The notes: generated by a model not told the origin, from the letters alone. 19,721 nucleotides of DNA from Candidatus Omnitrophota bacterium (GCA_023229385.1 JALNZI010000019.1:1-19721), one strand, 5' to 3'; counted from the stretch's first letter, positions 1 to 8,674 are shown. Made by a program: numbers and translations.

Positions 1-1
1 A

Positions 2-502
2 GTAATGAGCCGGCAGATTGAAAGGGTGCTGGCGGCGATTGCCAAATTAAGTTTTACTACCCGCGGCCTTTACGGCGAGGGCACACAGGCCAGCGGAAAT
101 TTTTTCCAGATCTCCAACCAGGTTTCCCTCGGGCACGGCGAAGATGAGATAATTGAGAATATTAACGGACTTATTCATCAAATAATTGAGCAGGAGACCC
201 AGGCGCGCCAGATCCTGCTTTCTAAAAACAAAGAAGTTTTAGAGGACAGGATCAACCGTTCTTTAGGTATTTTAAAGAGTGCCCGGATTATTACCAGCCA
301 GGAGACAATTGAATTGTTGTCGATGGTCAGGTTAGGGAGCGACTTGGGTATGATTAAAGATATCAACCGGCGCACGATTAATGAACTTTTTATTATTACT
401 CAGCCGGCGCATCTGCAGAAACTGGAAAATAAAAAACTTTCTTCTGATGAAAGGGATTTAAAAAGGGCACAGCTTATCCGTAAGAAGTTAAACCTATTAT
501 AA
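2..502 (+). CDS. mcsB: Protein-arginine kinase McsB, C-terminal part (5' end outside window)
   Basis: This is the last ~166 codons of McsB, the kinase that phosphorylates arginine residues on proteins and marks them for ClpC-ClpP degradation. The full protein is usually about 350 residues, so roughly half lies upstream; the ATG at position 5 is internal, because the frame is open to the window edge. Visible signs are the phosphagen-kinase-like stretch GLYGEG followed by GNFFQISNQ (about residues 21-39 counted from that ATG), typical of the catalytic domain. Near the C-terminus, residues 150-155 (RDLKRA, bases 452-469) match the RDxxRA motif known in McsB as an allosteric phosphoarginine-binding site. 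clpC follows after 16 bases, as in Bacillus. The McsA activator would be expected just upstream but cannot be seen here. Confidence 0.93.
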   Translation, partial: VMSRQIERVLAAIAKLSFTTRGLYGEGTQASGNFFQISNQVSLGHGEDEIIENINGLIHQIIEQETQARQILLSKNKEVLEDRINRSLGILKSARIITSQETIELLSMVRLGSDLGMIKDINRRTINELFIITQPAHLQKLENKKLSSDERDLKRAQLIRKKLNLL

Positions 503-518
503 TTTATGAGGAGAGATC

Positions 519-2939
519 ATGTTTAATCGTTTTACTGAAAGGGCAAGAAAAGTAATTATACTGGCAAAGGAAGAGGCCAGGCGTTTTAACCACGATTATA
601 TCGGCACCGAGCATATATTGCTTGGTCTTATCCGTGAAGGAGAAGGTGTGGCTGCCGCGGTATTGCAGAAGCTCGAGGTTTCTCTTGAAAATATCAGGTT
701 GGAGATAGAAAAACTGGTGCAGCCCGGGCCGACTACCCAGATTATCGGGGATATTCCTTTTACTCCGCGGGCAAAAAAAGCCTTGGAGTTAGCTGCTGAA
801 GAAGCCCGTTCTCTGGGGCATAATTATATCGGCACCGAGCATCTTTTACTTGGCCTTATCCGTGAAGGAGAAGGTATTGCTTCTCAGGTATTATTAAATT
901 TAGGTATGGATCTTAATTCTGTGCGTAATGAGGTGATGGGGCTTTTAGGTTCTGCTTTGCCGGGGATGAATCAGGGAGGTGCTGCGCAGTCTAAAACAAA
1001 GACTCCTGCTCTGGATGCTTTCGGCAGGGATCTTACAGCTTTGGCCCGTGAGAATAAATTGGATCCGGTAATTGACCGTACCCAGGAGATCGAACGGGTA
1101 GTTCAGATTTTAAGCCGCAGGACTAAAAATAATCCCGTACTTTTAGGCGAGGCCGGTGTAGGTAAGACCGCTATTGTTGAAGGCCTGGCTCAGTTGATCA
1201 TCCAGGGAAATATCCCGGAAGTATTAAGAGGCAAGCGCATTGTAGTTTTAGATTTAGCGCTGATGGTTGCCGGGACAAAATACCGCGGCCAGTTTGAAGA
1301 AAGAATCAAGGCGATTATGGAAGAGATCAAGCGTTCGCAGGATGTGATTATCTTTATCGATGAGTTGCATACCTTGGTGGGCGCAGGCGCAGCCGAAGGC
1401 GCGATTGACGCCTCGAATATTATGAAGCCTTCGCTTTCCCGGGGGGAGATGCAATGTATCGGCGCGACTACTTTGGATGAATACCGCAAACATATTGAAA
1501 AAGACGCGGCTTTAGAGCGCAGGTTTCAGACGATAATGGTTGAGCCTCCGACTGTTGAGCAGACGATTAAAATATTAAAAGGCCTGCGCGATAAATATGA
1601 GGCGCATCATCGGGTTTCTTTTACTGATGAATCGCTGGAAGCGGCAGCGAGATTATCTGACCGGTATATCTCCGGAAGGTTTATGCCGGATAAGGCTATT
1701 GATTTGATTGACGAGGCAGGTTCGCATGCCCGTTTGAGTGTTTTAATTGTCCCTCCGGAGATTAAGAGTCTGGAGGCTAATGTCGAGTCATTAAGGAAAG
1801 AGAAAGAGTCTTACATTAAGAGCCAGGATTTTGAAAAAGCCGCTTCTTTAAGGGACCAGGAACGTGTTGCCCGCCAGGAGCTGGAGAAATTAAATAAAGA
1901 ATGGGGCCAGGCAAAAGATAAAATGCGGCCGGAAGTTACCGGTGAGGATATCGCTAAGATTGTAGCCCAATGGACGGGAATTCCTACTTTCAGGTTGGAA
2001 GAAAAAGAAACCGAAAAGCTGCTTAAGATTGAAGAGGAATTACATAAACGCGTAGTCGGTCAAAATGAAGCGATTGAAGCGATTGCTCATGCGGTGAGGC
2101 GTTCGCGCGCCGGAATTAAAGACCCGAAGCGGCCCATTGGCTCGTTTATATTCTTAGGTCCTACCGGGGTAGGAAAAACCCTTTTGGCCCGGGCCTTGGC
2201 GGAGTTTATGTTTGGCGACGAAGATGCTCTTTTGCAGCTGGATATGTCGGAATATATGGAAAAGTTTAATCTCTCGAGGTTAATTGGCGCTCCTCCGGGA
2301 TATGTGGGATATGAGGAGGGCGGCCAGCTTACCGAACGCGTCCGGCGTCGGCCTTATGCAGTAATACTTTTGGATGAGATTGAAAAAGCCCATCCGGATG
2401 TTTTTAACTTGTTGCTGCAGGTTTTTGAAGAAGGCAGATTGACTGACAGTTTTGGCCGCAAGGTTGATTTTAAGAACACGATTATTATTATGACTTCCAA
2501 TGTCGGAGCGGAGATGATCCGCAAAACCGGTTCGCTTGGTTTTAAGACGCAGAAAGAAGAAGTAACCTATCAGGATATGAAAGAAAAATTGCTGGAAGCG
2601 GTTAAGCATTCTTTTAAGCCGGAGTTTTTGAACCGTATCGATGATATTATAGTCTTCCGTCAGTTGGTCAAGGAGGATTTAGTGCGGATCATTGATATTG
2701 AAATTGCTTATGTTGCTGAGAGGTTAAAGGAACAGAATATATCTTTAGAGGTGAGCAGGGAGGCCAAAGATTTCCTGATTGAAAAAGGGTTTGACCCGGT
2801 TTTTGGAGCTCGTCCGCTAAAAAGGACTATCCAGAGATATCTGGAGGATTCTTTGGCGCAGGAGATTATATCCAAGAAATACAGGGAGGGTTCTTCAATC
2901 AAGGTAACGCGTAAGAACGAAGAACTTATTTTCGAATAA
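519..2939 (+). CDS. clpC: AAA+ unfoldase ClpC
   Basis: An 806-residue Hsp100 unfoldase that feeds substrates to the ClpP protease. In order: two Clp N-domain repeats (about 1-145); first AAA+ module with Walker A GEAGVGKT (210-217) and Walker B VIIFIDE (276-282); a UVR-like coiled segment (about 431-448), the ClpC-specific middle domain; second AAA+ module with Walker A GPTGVGKT (547-554) and Walker B VILLDE (615-620); then the C-terminal small domain. LGF at 673-675 resembles the tripeptide that docks into ClpP. E31 and E107, in the repeated GTEH motifs, correspond by my alignment to the phosphoarginine-binding glutamates E32 and E106 of Bacillus ClpC. The start is supported by GAGGAG at 508-513, five bases before the ATG. 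Length is normal for ClpC, and the mcsB neighbour argues against ClpB or ClpA. Confidence 0.98.
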   Translation: MFNRFTERARKVIILAKEEARRFNHDYIGTEHILLGLIREGEGVAAAVLQKLEVSLENIRLEIEKLVQPGPTTQIIGDIPFTPRAKKALELAAEEARSLGHNYIGTEHLLLGLIREGEGIASQVLLNLGMDLNSVRNEVMGLLGSALPGMNQGGAAQSKTKTPALDAFGRDLTALARENKLDPVIDRTQEIERVVQILSRRTKNNPVLLGEAGVGKTAIVEGLAQLIIQGNIPEVLRGKRIVVLDLALMVAGTKYRGQFEERIKAIMEEIKRSQDVIIFIDELHTLVGAGAAEGAIDASNIMKPSLSRGEMQCIGATTLDEYRKHIEKDAALERRFQTIMVEPPTVEQTIKILKGLRDKYEAHHRVSFTDESLEAAARLSDRYISGRFMPDKAIDLIDEAGSHARLSVLIVPPEIKSLEANVESLRKEKESYIKSQDFEKAASLRDQERVARQELEKLNKEWGQAKDKMRPEVTGEDIAKIVAQWTGIPTFRLEEKETEKLLKIEEELHKRVVGQNEAIEAIAHAVRRSRAGIKDPKRPIGSFIFLGPTGVGKTLLARALAEFMFGDEDALLQLDMSEYMEKFNLSRLIGAPPGYVGYEEGGQLTERVRRRPYAVILLDEIEKAHPDVFNLLLQVFEEGRLTDSFGRKVDFKNTIIIMTSNVGAEMIRKTGSLGFKTQKEEVTYQDMKEKLLEAVKHSFKPEFLNRIDDIIVFRQLVKEDLVRIIDIEIAYVAERLKEQNISLEVSREAKDFLIEKGFDPVFGARPLKRTIQRYLEDSLAQEIISKKYREGSSIKVTRKNEELIFE

Positions 2940-3724
2940 TGTTTACTTTGTTTTTTATGGATTTAGGCCGTAAGGTAATTTCTTTAATGTACTTCGTTGG
3001 TGGCCTGACTAACCTGGCTGTCCAGACCGTGTATTTTACATTTAAGCCGCCTTATAAATCTGGCCGCATAATTGAGCAGGCCAAGAAAGCCGGATATGAC
3101 AGTTTTCCTATTGTTTCCCTGGTTGCTTTGTTTATCGGTTTTATCTTCGCCCTGCAGACAGCTTATTTTATGCAGCGTATTGGTTCAGAGCTGTATATCG
3201 CTAGCCTTGTAGCTTTGTCTATAGTGCGTGAGCTCGGTCCGGTAATTACTGCTTTAATAGTCGCCGGCCGGGTCGGTGCATCCAATACCGCCGAGTTAGG
3301 CTCGATGCAGGTTACCGAGCAGATTGATGCTTTAGAGACACTGGCTGAGAACCCGGTAAAATATCTGGTAGTCCCCCGTTTTGTGGCCTTAGGTTTTACG
3401 CTTCCCCTTTTAACTTTATACGCCAATATCATCGGCATCCTGGGAAGCTACTTTATCTGTACAATAAAATTAGGGATTACCAGCAGCATGTATATGCATG
3501 TGACTTTTACCTCTTTGCTTTACAAAGATTTATTCACTGGGTTATTTAAGTCCTGGATCTTCGGGATGCTTATCGCCTTAATCAGTTGTTATGAGGGTTT
3601 TAATGTTGAGGGCGGGGCAGTCGGCGTGGGCAAGGCAACCACCCGTTCGGTAGTTTTTTCTTTTATTATGATTATTGCCGCCGATTGTTTCTTTACCGCT
3701 TTATTTTACTTTATTTTTCCGTAA
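2939..3724 (+). CDS. mlaE: MlaE-family ABC transporter permease (MCE lipid transport)
   Basis: A 261-residue inner-membrane permease of the MlaE/YrbE family, which moves phospholipids between inner and outer membrane together with an ATPase and an MCE protein. Hydrophobic segments lie at about 56-74, 147-175, 203-219 and 238-260. The family-typical conserved blocks are RELGP (97-101), a run rich in small residues from AGRVGAS to EQIDAL (109-132), and GFNVEGGAVGVG (220-231). The ATG shares one base with the clpC stop (TAATG) and there is no strong Shine-Dalgarno, so translation is probably coupled to clpC. An ATG seven codons in (2957) is a possible alternative start. mlaF begins directly after its stop codon. 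Confidence 0.95.
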   Translation: MFTLFFMDLGRKVISLMYFVGGLTNLAVQTVYFTFKPPYKSGRIIEQAKKAGYDSFPIVSLVALFIGFIFALQTAYFMQRIGSELYIASLVALSIVRELGPVITALIVAGRVGASNTAELGSMQVTEQIDALETLAENPVKYLVVPRFVALGFTLPLLTLYANIIGILGSYFICTIKLGITSSMYMHVTFTSLLYKDLFTGLFKSWIFGMLIALISCYEGFNVEGGAVGVGKATTRSVVFSFIMIIAADCFFTALFYFIFP

Positions 3725-4489
3725 ATGATAATTGAAATACATAAGTTATATAAGAAATTCAATAATCTTCCGGTACTTAATGATTTAAGCCTGAATATCG
3801 ATAAAGGCCAGACCTGCGTGATTATTGGTAGAAGCGGATGCGGAAAATCCGTTTTGCTTAAACATATCGTCGGATTATTAAGGCCGGATAAGGGAAAGGT
3901 TTTAGTTAACCATAAGGAAGTGGCTGGGTTAAATGAATTGGAATTAAGCCAGCTGCGTTCTAAAATCAGCATGGTATTTCAGGGAGGGGCTCTTTTTGAT
4001 TCTATGAATGTTACCGAGAATGTGGGTTTTAGCCTTATTGAGCATACGTATATCAGCCAAAAGGAAATATTAGATAGAGTGGAAGAGTCTTTGTCTTTGG
4101 TAGGCTTGGGCGGTATTGGAAATCTTATGCCTTCAGAATTAAGCGGAGGGATGAAGAAGCGCGTGGCCCTGGCCCGGGCAATCTGCATCCGGCCGGAGAT
4201 TATCCTTTATGATGAACCGACCACAGGTGTAGACCCTATAGCCGCAGATAGTATTAACGAACTTATCCGTTCTTTGCATGATAAATTAAAGGTGACTTCA
4301 ATTGTGGTTACTCATGATATGAAAAGCGCCTATCACATTGCCGATAAGATCGCGATGATGTACAAGGGCAGGATAATCCTGGAAGGCGCCCCTAAAGATA
4401 TTAAAGAATCCCGGGATCCCGTAGTGCATCAGTTTATTAACGGAATTGCTAAAGGCCCAATAACCGAGGCAGTTGATAATTTTAAATAA
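3725..4489 (+). CDS. mlaF: MlaF-family ABC transporter ATPase
   Basis: The 254-residue cytoplasmic ATPase that powers the MlaE permease. All ABC motifs are intact: Walker A GRSGCGKS (35-42), Q-loop Q86 in MVFQGG, signature LSGGM (139-143), Walker B with catalytic glutamate in IILYDEPT (159-166), and the H-loop histidine H197 in VTHD. The GGM form of the signature and the SRSG/RSG style P-loop fit the MlaF/Ttg2A branch. The ATG follows the mlaE stop codon with no gap, and mlaD comes 16 bases after its own stop. No mlaB (STAS protein) is seen next to it, although MlaB binds this ATPase in Escherichia coli. Confidence 0.95.
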   Translation: MIIEIHKLYKKFNNLPVLNDLSLNIDKGQTCVIIGRSGCGKSVLLKHIVGLLRPDKGKVLVNHKEVAGLNELELSQLRSKISMVFQGGALFDSMNVTENVGFSLIEHTYISQKEILDRVEESLSLVGLGGIGNLMPSELSGGMKKRVALARAICIRPEIILYDEPTTGVDPIAADSINELIRSLHDKLKVTSIVVTHDMKSAYHIADKIAMMYKGRIILEGAPKDIKESRDPVVHQFINGIAKGPITEAVDNFK

Positions 4490-4505
4490 GCGAAAGGAAT
4501 AAAAA

Positions 4506-5120
4506 ATGATATTCGGTAAAACTAAATTAGAGCTCAAGGTGGGTATTTTTGTTTTTATAGGCATGGCAATCCTGGTTATTTTTATTTTATCAATAGGGGG
4601 ATTTAAAACCTGGAGTTCCGGCTATCATATAAACTTGAATTTTAATTTTGTAAACGGTGTAAAGGTTGGCGCGCCAGTGCGTTTTGCCGGAGTGGATGTG
4701 GGAGAGGTAAAGCGGATTAAACTCGAGTTTTTGCCGGAAGAAAGCCGTTCAAATGTAAAACTGGATATCTGGATTAGAAACATTATTAAAATCCCCGCTG
4801 ATTCTTCTGTCTGGGTGAATACCTTGGGGTTATTGGGCGAAAAATATATAGAAATAATTCCGGGCATTGATTATTCCCATTCGCTTAAGCACGGTGATTG
4901 CCTGACCGGGGTCGATCCTCTGCCTATACATCAGATATTCAATAATGCTGAGAGCATACTGCGTAATTTGAACGATGGCATTATCAAGATAAAAAATAAA
5001 GAGGGTACCCTGGGTAAACTCATTTATGATGACGCGATGTATGATGAATTGCAGGCCCTGGTAACTGATGTCCGGAAGAATCCCTGGAAGTTGTTCATCA
5101 GGACAAAAGAAAAGAAATAA
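4506..5120 (+). CDS. mlaD: MlaD-family MCE-domain lipid-binding protein
   Basis: A 204-residue protein with one N-terminal membrane anchor (about residues 12-31) followed by an MCE domain in the periplasm (about 38-120). In MlaD the MCE domains form a hexameric ring with a central lipid channel. Diagnostic stretches are GAPVRFAGVDVG (55-66) and LGLLGEKYIEI (107-117). After the domain there is a short, probably helical tail ending in KNPWKLF and a basic terminus. The protein is near E. coli MlaD in length and much shorter than tunnel-forming MCE proteins. AAAGGA at 4493-4498 is well placed before the ATG. No MlaC or MlaA gene accompanies it, so the outer-membrane partner must be elsewhere or different. 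Confidence 0.93.
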   Translation: MIFGKTKLELKVGIFVFIGMAILVIFILSIGGFKTWSSGYHINLNFNFVNGVKVGAPVRFAGVDVGEVKRIKLEFLPEESRSNVKLDIWIRNIIKIPADSSVWVNTLGLLGEKYIEIIPGIDYSHSLKHGDCLTGVDPLPIHQIFNNAESILRNLNDGIIKIKNKEGTLGKLIYDDAMYDELQALVTDVRKNPWKLFIRTKEKK

Positions 5121-6520
5121 TGAAGACCAAAACAATATTCAGTTGTGCTAGTTGCGGGTATCAATCACCTAAATGGTTAGGAAAATGCCCGGATTGCAAT
5201 AGCTGGAATTCTTTCAGTGAAGAGGATTATACTGCTCCCGCGTCTTCCGGCAAGGAGAGGGTTTCTTTATATAAAGACGGCCCGGTTTTGTTAAAAGATG
5301 TAGTAGCCAGGGATGAGGATAGGTTAAAGACTAATATTCGTGAATTGGACAGGGTCTTGGGTGGCGGGATCGTCAAGGGGTCAGTGATTTTAATCGGAGG
5401 GGATCCGGGAGTAGGAAAATCCACGATTTCCCTGCAGGTTTCAAATCACCTGACTAAGCAGGGCATCGGAGTTCTTTATGTAAGCGGGGAAGAGTCGGTT
5501 GTCCAGACTAAACTGCGCGCAAAGCGTTTAGGTGAATCCGGTTCGGATAACCTTTATATCGTCAATCAGACAGACCTGTCTTTAATTGTTGAGTATATAA
5601 AGAAACTTAAGCCCCAGGTGGTCACAATTGATTCTATTCAGGTTATTTTTGATTCCGCGCTTAGTTCTTCAGCCGTCAGCGTAAGCCAGGTAAGGGAGTG
5701 CGCCGGATTATTGACACAGTTGGCTAAAACCACAGGTACTTCAATTTTTATTATCGGCCATGTTACCAAGGAAGGGGCATTAGCCGGACCGCGCGTCTTG
5801 GAACACATTGTTGATACCGTCCTTTATTTTGAGGGGGATCGTTTTGCGATCTACAGGATTTTGCGGGCGGTAAAGAACAGATTTGGCTCAACCAATGAAA
5901 TTGGGGTATTTGAAATGGGGCCTGAAGGCTTGCGGGAGGTGAAAAACCCATCGGAGATTTTTCTTTCCGAGCGGCCGAATAATGTTTCCGGTTCAATTGT
6001 TACCTCAATTTTAGAAGGGTCGCGGCCGCTTTTAGTGGAGATCCAGTCTTTGGTTTCAAGAAGCAGTTTCGGTTATGCCAGTCGCCGGGCTCAGGGGTTT
6101 GATTTTAACCGTCTTTCTTTGTTGGTGGCGGTTTTAGAAAAGCGCATGGGGTTGGCGCTTGAGGCGGAGGATATCTTTGTTAATGTCGCCGGCGGGATAA
6201 AAGTAGAAGATCCGGCAGCGGATTTAGCTGTATGCGCGGTGATTGCCTCCAGTTTCCGGGAGCAGGTGGTTATGCCGCAGGCCGTGGTCTTAGGCGAAGT
6301 CGGATTATCAGGGGAGATCAGGAGTATTTCTCAGGTGCTTACGCGGATTAATGAAGCGGAAAAACTGGGTTTTAAGCATTGTATATTGCCCGGCAATAGC
6401 TGCAAGAATTTAAAACTTAATAAATCCGATATGGAGATTATTCCTGTTTCTACTTTAAAAGAAGCTTTAGATATTATCTTAGGCTTATCTATTAAGCAGC
6501 AAGGAGGAACAAAGAGATGA
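5120..6520 (+). CDS. radA: DNA repair protein RadA (Sms)
   Basis: A 466-residue RecA-like ATPase that processes branched recombination intermediates. Order: a four-cysteine zinc finger (C9, C12, C23, C26), a RecA-type core with Walker A GDPGVGKS (94-101), the RadA-specific KNRFG motif (252-256), and a C-terminal Lon-protease-like domain (about 300-455). That domain has KVEDPAADLA where Lon has its catalytic serine, so it is not a protease, as is normal for RadA. The ATG overlaps the mlaD stop by one base (TAATG). In Bacillus radA directly follows clpC and is followed by disA; here mlaEFD intervenes and disA is absent. Confidence 0.97.
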   Translation: MKTKTIFSCASCGYQSPKWLGKCPDCNSWNSFSEEDYTAPASSGKERVSLYKDGPVLLKDVVARDEDRLKTNIRELDRVLGGGIVKGSVILIGGDPGVGKSTISLQVSNHLTKQGIGVLYVSGEESVVQTKLRAKRLGESGSDNLYIVNQTDLSLIVEYIKKLKPQVVTIDSIQVIFDSALSSSAVSVSQVRECAGLLTQLAKTTGTSIFIIGHVTKEGALAGPRVLEHIVDTVLYFEGDRFAIYRILRAVKNRFGSTNEIGVFEMGPEGLREVKNPSEIFLSERPNNVSGSIVTSILEGSRPLLVEIQSLVSRSSFGYASRRAQGFDFNRLSLLVAVLEKRMGLALEAEDIFVNVAGGIKVEDPAADLAVCAVIASSFREQVVMPQAVVLGEVGLSGEIRSISQVLTRINEAEKLGFKHCILPGNSCKNLKLNKSDMEIIPVSTLKEALDIILGLSIKQQGGTKR

Positions 6521-7497
6521 ATTTATTATTAGTGCGGGTTTTATTTATTTTAGGCGGCATGGTCATTGGTTATCAGACAACAGCTTCAGGTGGTTCTGGT
6601 TTCTTGGGCGTGTTAATCGGCGGCCTGGTGGCTTTTATATTAATTCTTTTAGAAGCGGGTTTGCGCAAGGTTTCAGTAAACGGGCTCTCCAGCGCTGTAT
6701 TCGGTTTGATCCTGGGTTTGATTATGGCTAAGCTTGCCGGAGATGCTTTCAGCCTTTTTTTTACTGATCCATCCACTCTTTCCATGATCAGAGTAACATT
6801 AACGATGACCTTTTGCTACATTGGGGTGGTTGTGGCTTTACGCGGCAAAGATGAATTTAATATTATTATCCCTTACGTGCGCCTGCGCCGCCAGGATCAG
6901 GCTGGGGATGTAATCCTGCTTGATACCAGCGTGATTATTGACGGCCGGATTGTTGATATTTGCAAAACTCGTTTTTTAGGGGGTAAGGTTATTATCCCTA
7001 AGTTTGTGCTCAGGGAGCTGCAGCAGATTGCTGATTCCACTGATCCGATTAAACGCCAAAGAGGCAGGCGGGGCTTAGAGATCCTGAATACCGTGCAAAA
7101 AGAATCCGGAATGGATATAACTATCCATGAGCAGGATTTTTCCGAGACCTCAGAGGTTGACGCGAAGTTGGTTATGTTGGCTAAACTTCTTGAGGCCAAG
7201 ATCCTTACCGTAGATTTTAATTTAAACCGGGTAGCCAGTATTCAGGGGATCAAAGTTTTGAATATCAATGAACTGGCCAATGCATTAAAACCTGTAGTTT
7301 TCCCCGGTGAAGAAATGCACATTAAGCTGATTAAAGACGGCAAGGAACATAATCAGGCGATAGGTTATCTTGACGATGGGACAATGGTGGTAGTTGAAGA
7401 TGCCCGCCGTTTAATCGGTCAGGATGTTAAAGTTGTGGTAACTTCAGTCCTGCAGACCCAGGCAGGCAGGATGATTTTTACTAAGATTGAAAAATAA
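6517..7497 (+). CDS. YacL-like membrane protein with PIN nuclease and TRAM domains
   Basis: A 326-residue protein with several N-terminal membrane segments (about 5-20, 28-46, 58-74, 90-108), a PIN-fold nuclease domain (about 131-250) and a C-terminal TRAM nucleic-acid-binding domain (about 262-326). The PIN acidic residues are present: D136 in LLDTS, E167 in LRELQ, D215 in EVDAK and D233 in TVDFN, so it is probably an active metal-dependent nuclease. It is the counterpart of Bacillus YacL by architecture and by place (radA side upstream, ispD downstream); I do not know its substrate. The start overlaps the radA stop (ATGA) and has a strong AAGGAGG at 6501-6507. Confidence 0.93.
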   Translation: MNLLLVRVLFILGGMVIGYQTTASGGSGFLGVLIGGLVAFILILLEAGLRKVSVNGLSSAVFGLILGLIMAKLAGDAFSLFFTDPSTLSMIRVTLTMTFCYIGVVVALRGKDEFNIIIPYVRLRRQDQAGDVILLDTSVIIDGRIVDICKTRFLGGKVIIPKFVLRELQQIADSTDPIKRQRGRRGLEILNTVQKESGMDITIHEQDFSETSEVDAKLVMLAKLLEAKILTVDFNLNRVASIQGIKVLNINELANALKPVVFPGEEMHIKLIKDGKEHNQAIGYLDDGTMVVVEDARRLIGQDVKVVVTSVLQTQAGRMIFTKIEK

Positions 7498-8180
7498 TGC
7501 TTAGCGCAATTGTTTTGGCCGCAGGAAAAGGCAAACGTCTTAAAGGTTTAGTCCCTAAGCCTTTGGTAAAAATAGGCAGTGAGCCGGCGATAATTCATTC
7601 TCTTGACAGGTTAGATAAACATCCTTATGTAGATGAAATTATTGTGGTACTCAGCGCTCTTAACCGGCAGAAAATAACCGCTGCTATAAAGAAACGCTCT
7701 TTTAAAAAGATAAAAGTTTTTGTTTTAGGCGGGCTGCGCAGGCAGGATTCAGTCTATAACGGGCTTAAGGCAGTCGATAAAAGAAGCGGCTGGGTTTTAA
7801 TTCATGATTCTGCCCGGCCGTTTATCGATAGTCAATCTATTACCCAGGTTATTTTAGCGGCAAAGAAGAATGGCGCAGCTTTATTGGCAGTCAGGCCAAA
7901 GGCGACCATAAAGTTTTCCCGCAAGGCAGGGATAGTTGGTCAAACTTTAGACAGGGATAAACTCTGGGAGGCTCAGACTCCTCAGGTGTTTGAGAAAAAT
8001 ATCATTCTTGAGGCTTATAAGAAATACTCCCGCGGCGATGTTACTGACGATGCTTCTCTGGTTGAAAAGCTGGGTAAAAAAGTAAGCATTGTCGAAGGAA
8101 ATTATAACAATATTAAGATTACTACGACAGAGGATCTTTTACTGGCGGAATTAATTATCAAAGGTAAAAATGCAATATAG
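7497..8180 (+). CDS. ispD: 2-C-methyl-D-erythritol 4-phosphate cytidylyltransferase
   Basis: Third enzyme of the MEP pathway to isoprenoids: it joins MEP and CTP to give CDP-methylerythritol. The 227 residues are a normal length. The nucleotide-binding start LAAGKGKR (7-14), K21 in VPKPL, the HDSARP motif (103-108), and K207 in NNIKIT are visible; K21 and K207 correspond to catalytic lysines K27 and K213 of E. coli IspD. The ATG overlaps the previous stop by one base and the end overlaps ispF by 11 bases. The two genes are adjacent or fused in many bacteria, so joint translation is likely. Confidence 0.96.
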   Translation: MLSAIVLAAGKGKRLKGLVPKPLVKIGSEPAIIHSLDRLDKHPYVDEIIVVLSALNRQKITAAIKKRSFKKIKVFVLGGLRRQDSVYNGLKAVDKRSGWVLIHDSARPFIDSQSITQVILAAKKNGAALLAVRPKATIKFSRKAGIVGQTLDRDKLWEAQTPQVFEKNIILEAYKKYSRGDVTDDASLVEKLGKKVSIVEGNYNNIKITTTEDLLLAELIIKGKNAI

Positions 8181-8649
8181 GACGGGAATAGGTTTTGATA
8201 TCCATCGTTTAGTCGCAGGCCGGCCGTTATTTTTGGGCGGCGTAGAGATTCCCTATGACAAGGGGCTGTTGGGGCATTCTGACGGAGATGTCTTGATCCA
8301 TGCGCTTTGCGACGCTTTATTAGGCGCCTTGGCTTTAGGGGATATCGGAGAGCATTTTCCTGATACTGACCCTAAATATAAAGGGATTGCCAGCAGCCAG
8401 TTATTAAAGACGGTCAAAGGATTCCTTGATGAAAGCGGTTATAAAATTAATAATCTTGACGCGATACTCATTGCGCAGGAGCCGGCGCTAACGCCTTTTA
8501 AAAAACAGATAAAACAAAAGCTTTGTCCGTTGTTGGATATACCGGATAGCGCTTTGAATATCAAGGCAAAAACAAACGAAGGCCTGGGGGCCATAGGCAA
8601 TAATGAGGCAATTGCCTGTTATGTGTCAGCTTCCTTGGTTAAGATTTAA
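8170..8649 (+). CDS. ispF: 2-C-methyl-D-erythritol 2,4-cyclodiphosphate synthase
   Basis: MEP pathway cyclase that turns CDP-methylerythritol 2-phosphate into the cyclic diphosphate, acting as a trimer. The 159 residues are the usual size. Zinc ligands D10 and H12 (in GFDIHR) and H44 are all in place, as is the GHSDGD loop (35-40). The start has AAAGG at 8160-8164 and lies inside the end of ispD. IspE, the kinase between IspD and IspF in the pathway, is not in this window. Confidence 0.97.
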   Translation: MQYRTGIGFDIHRLVAGRPLFLGGVEIPYDKGLLGHSDGDVLIHALCDALLGALALGDIGEHFPDTDPKYKGIASSQLLKTVKGFLDESGYKINNLDAILIAQEPALTPFKKQIKQKLCPLLDIPDSALNIKAKTNEGLGAIGNNEAIACYVSASLVKI

Positions 8650-8663
8650 ATACGAAAATATTC

Positions 8664-8670
8664 GGGAGGT
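8664..8670 (+). promoter_or_regulatory. Ribosome binding site deciding the cysE start
   Basis: GGGAGGT, four bases before the ATG at 8675. It is the only strong Shine-Dalgarno near the 5' end of cysE and favours this start over the in-frame ATG at 8603, which lies inside ispF. Confidence 0.8.
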
Positions 8671-8674
8671 AGTT

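Noticed and set aside
5..502. mcsB fragment as a complete small gene from the ATG at 5
   Set aside because: The frame is open to the window edge and the product matches only the C-terminal half of the kinase, so the gene starts upstream.
1190..1489. Open frames on the minus strand, such as those opposite clpC, radA and tatD
   Set aside because: They lie wholly opposite well-supported genes, lack ribosome binding sites and recognisable domains, and reflect codon bias of the real strand.
5120..6520. RadA C-terminal domain as an active Lon-type protease
   Set aside because: The catalytic serine region of Lon is replaced by KVEDPAADLA, the normal inactive RadA form.
8603..8674. Longer cysE starting at ATG 8603
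   Set aside because: The extra 24 codons lie mostly inside the end of ispF, look unlike any CysE, and a strong ribosome binding site precedes the ATG at 8675.
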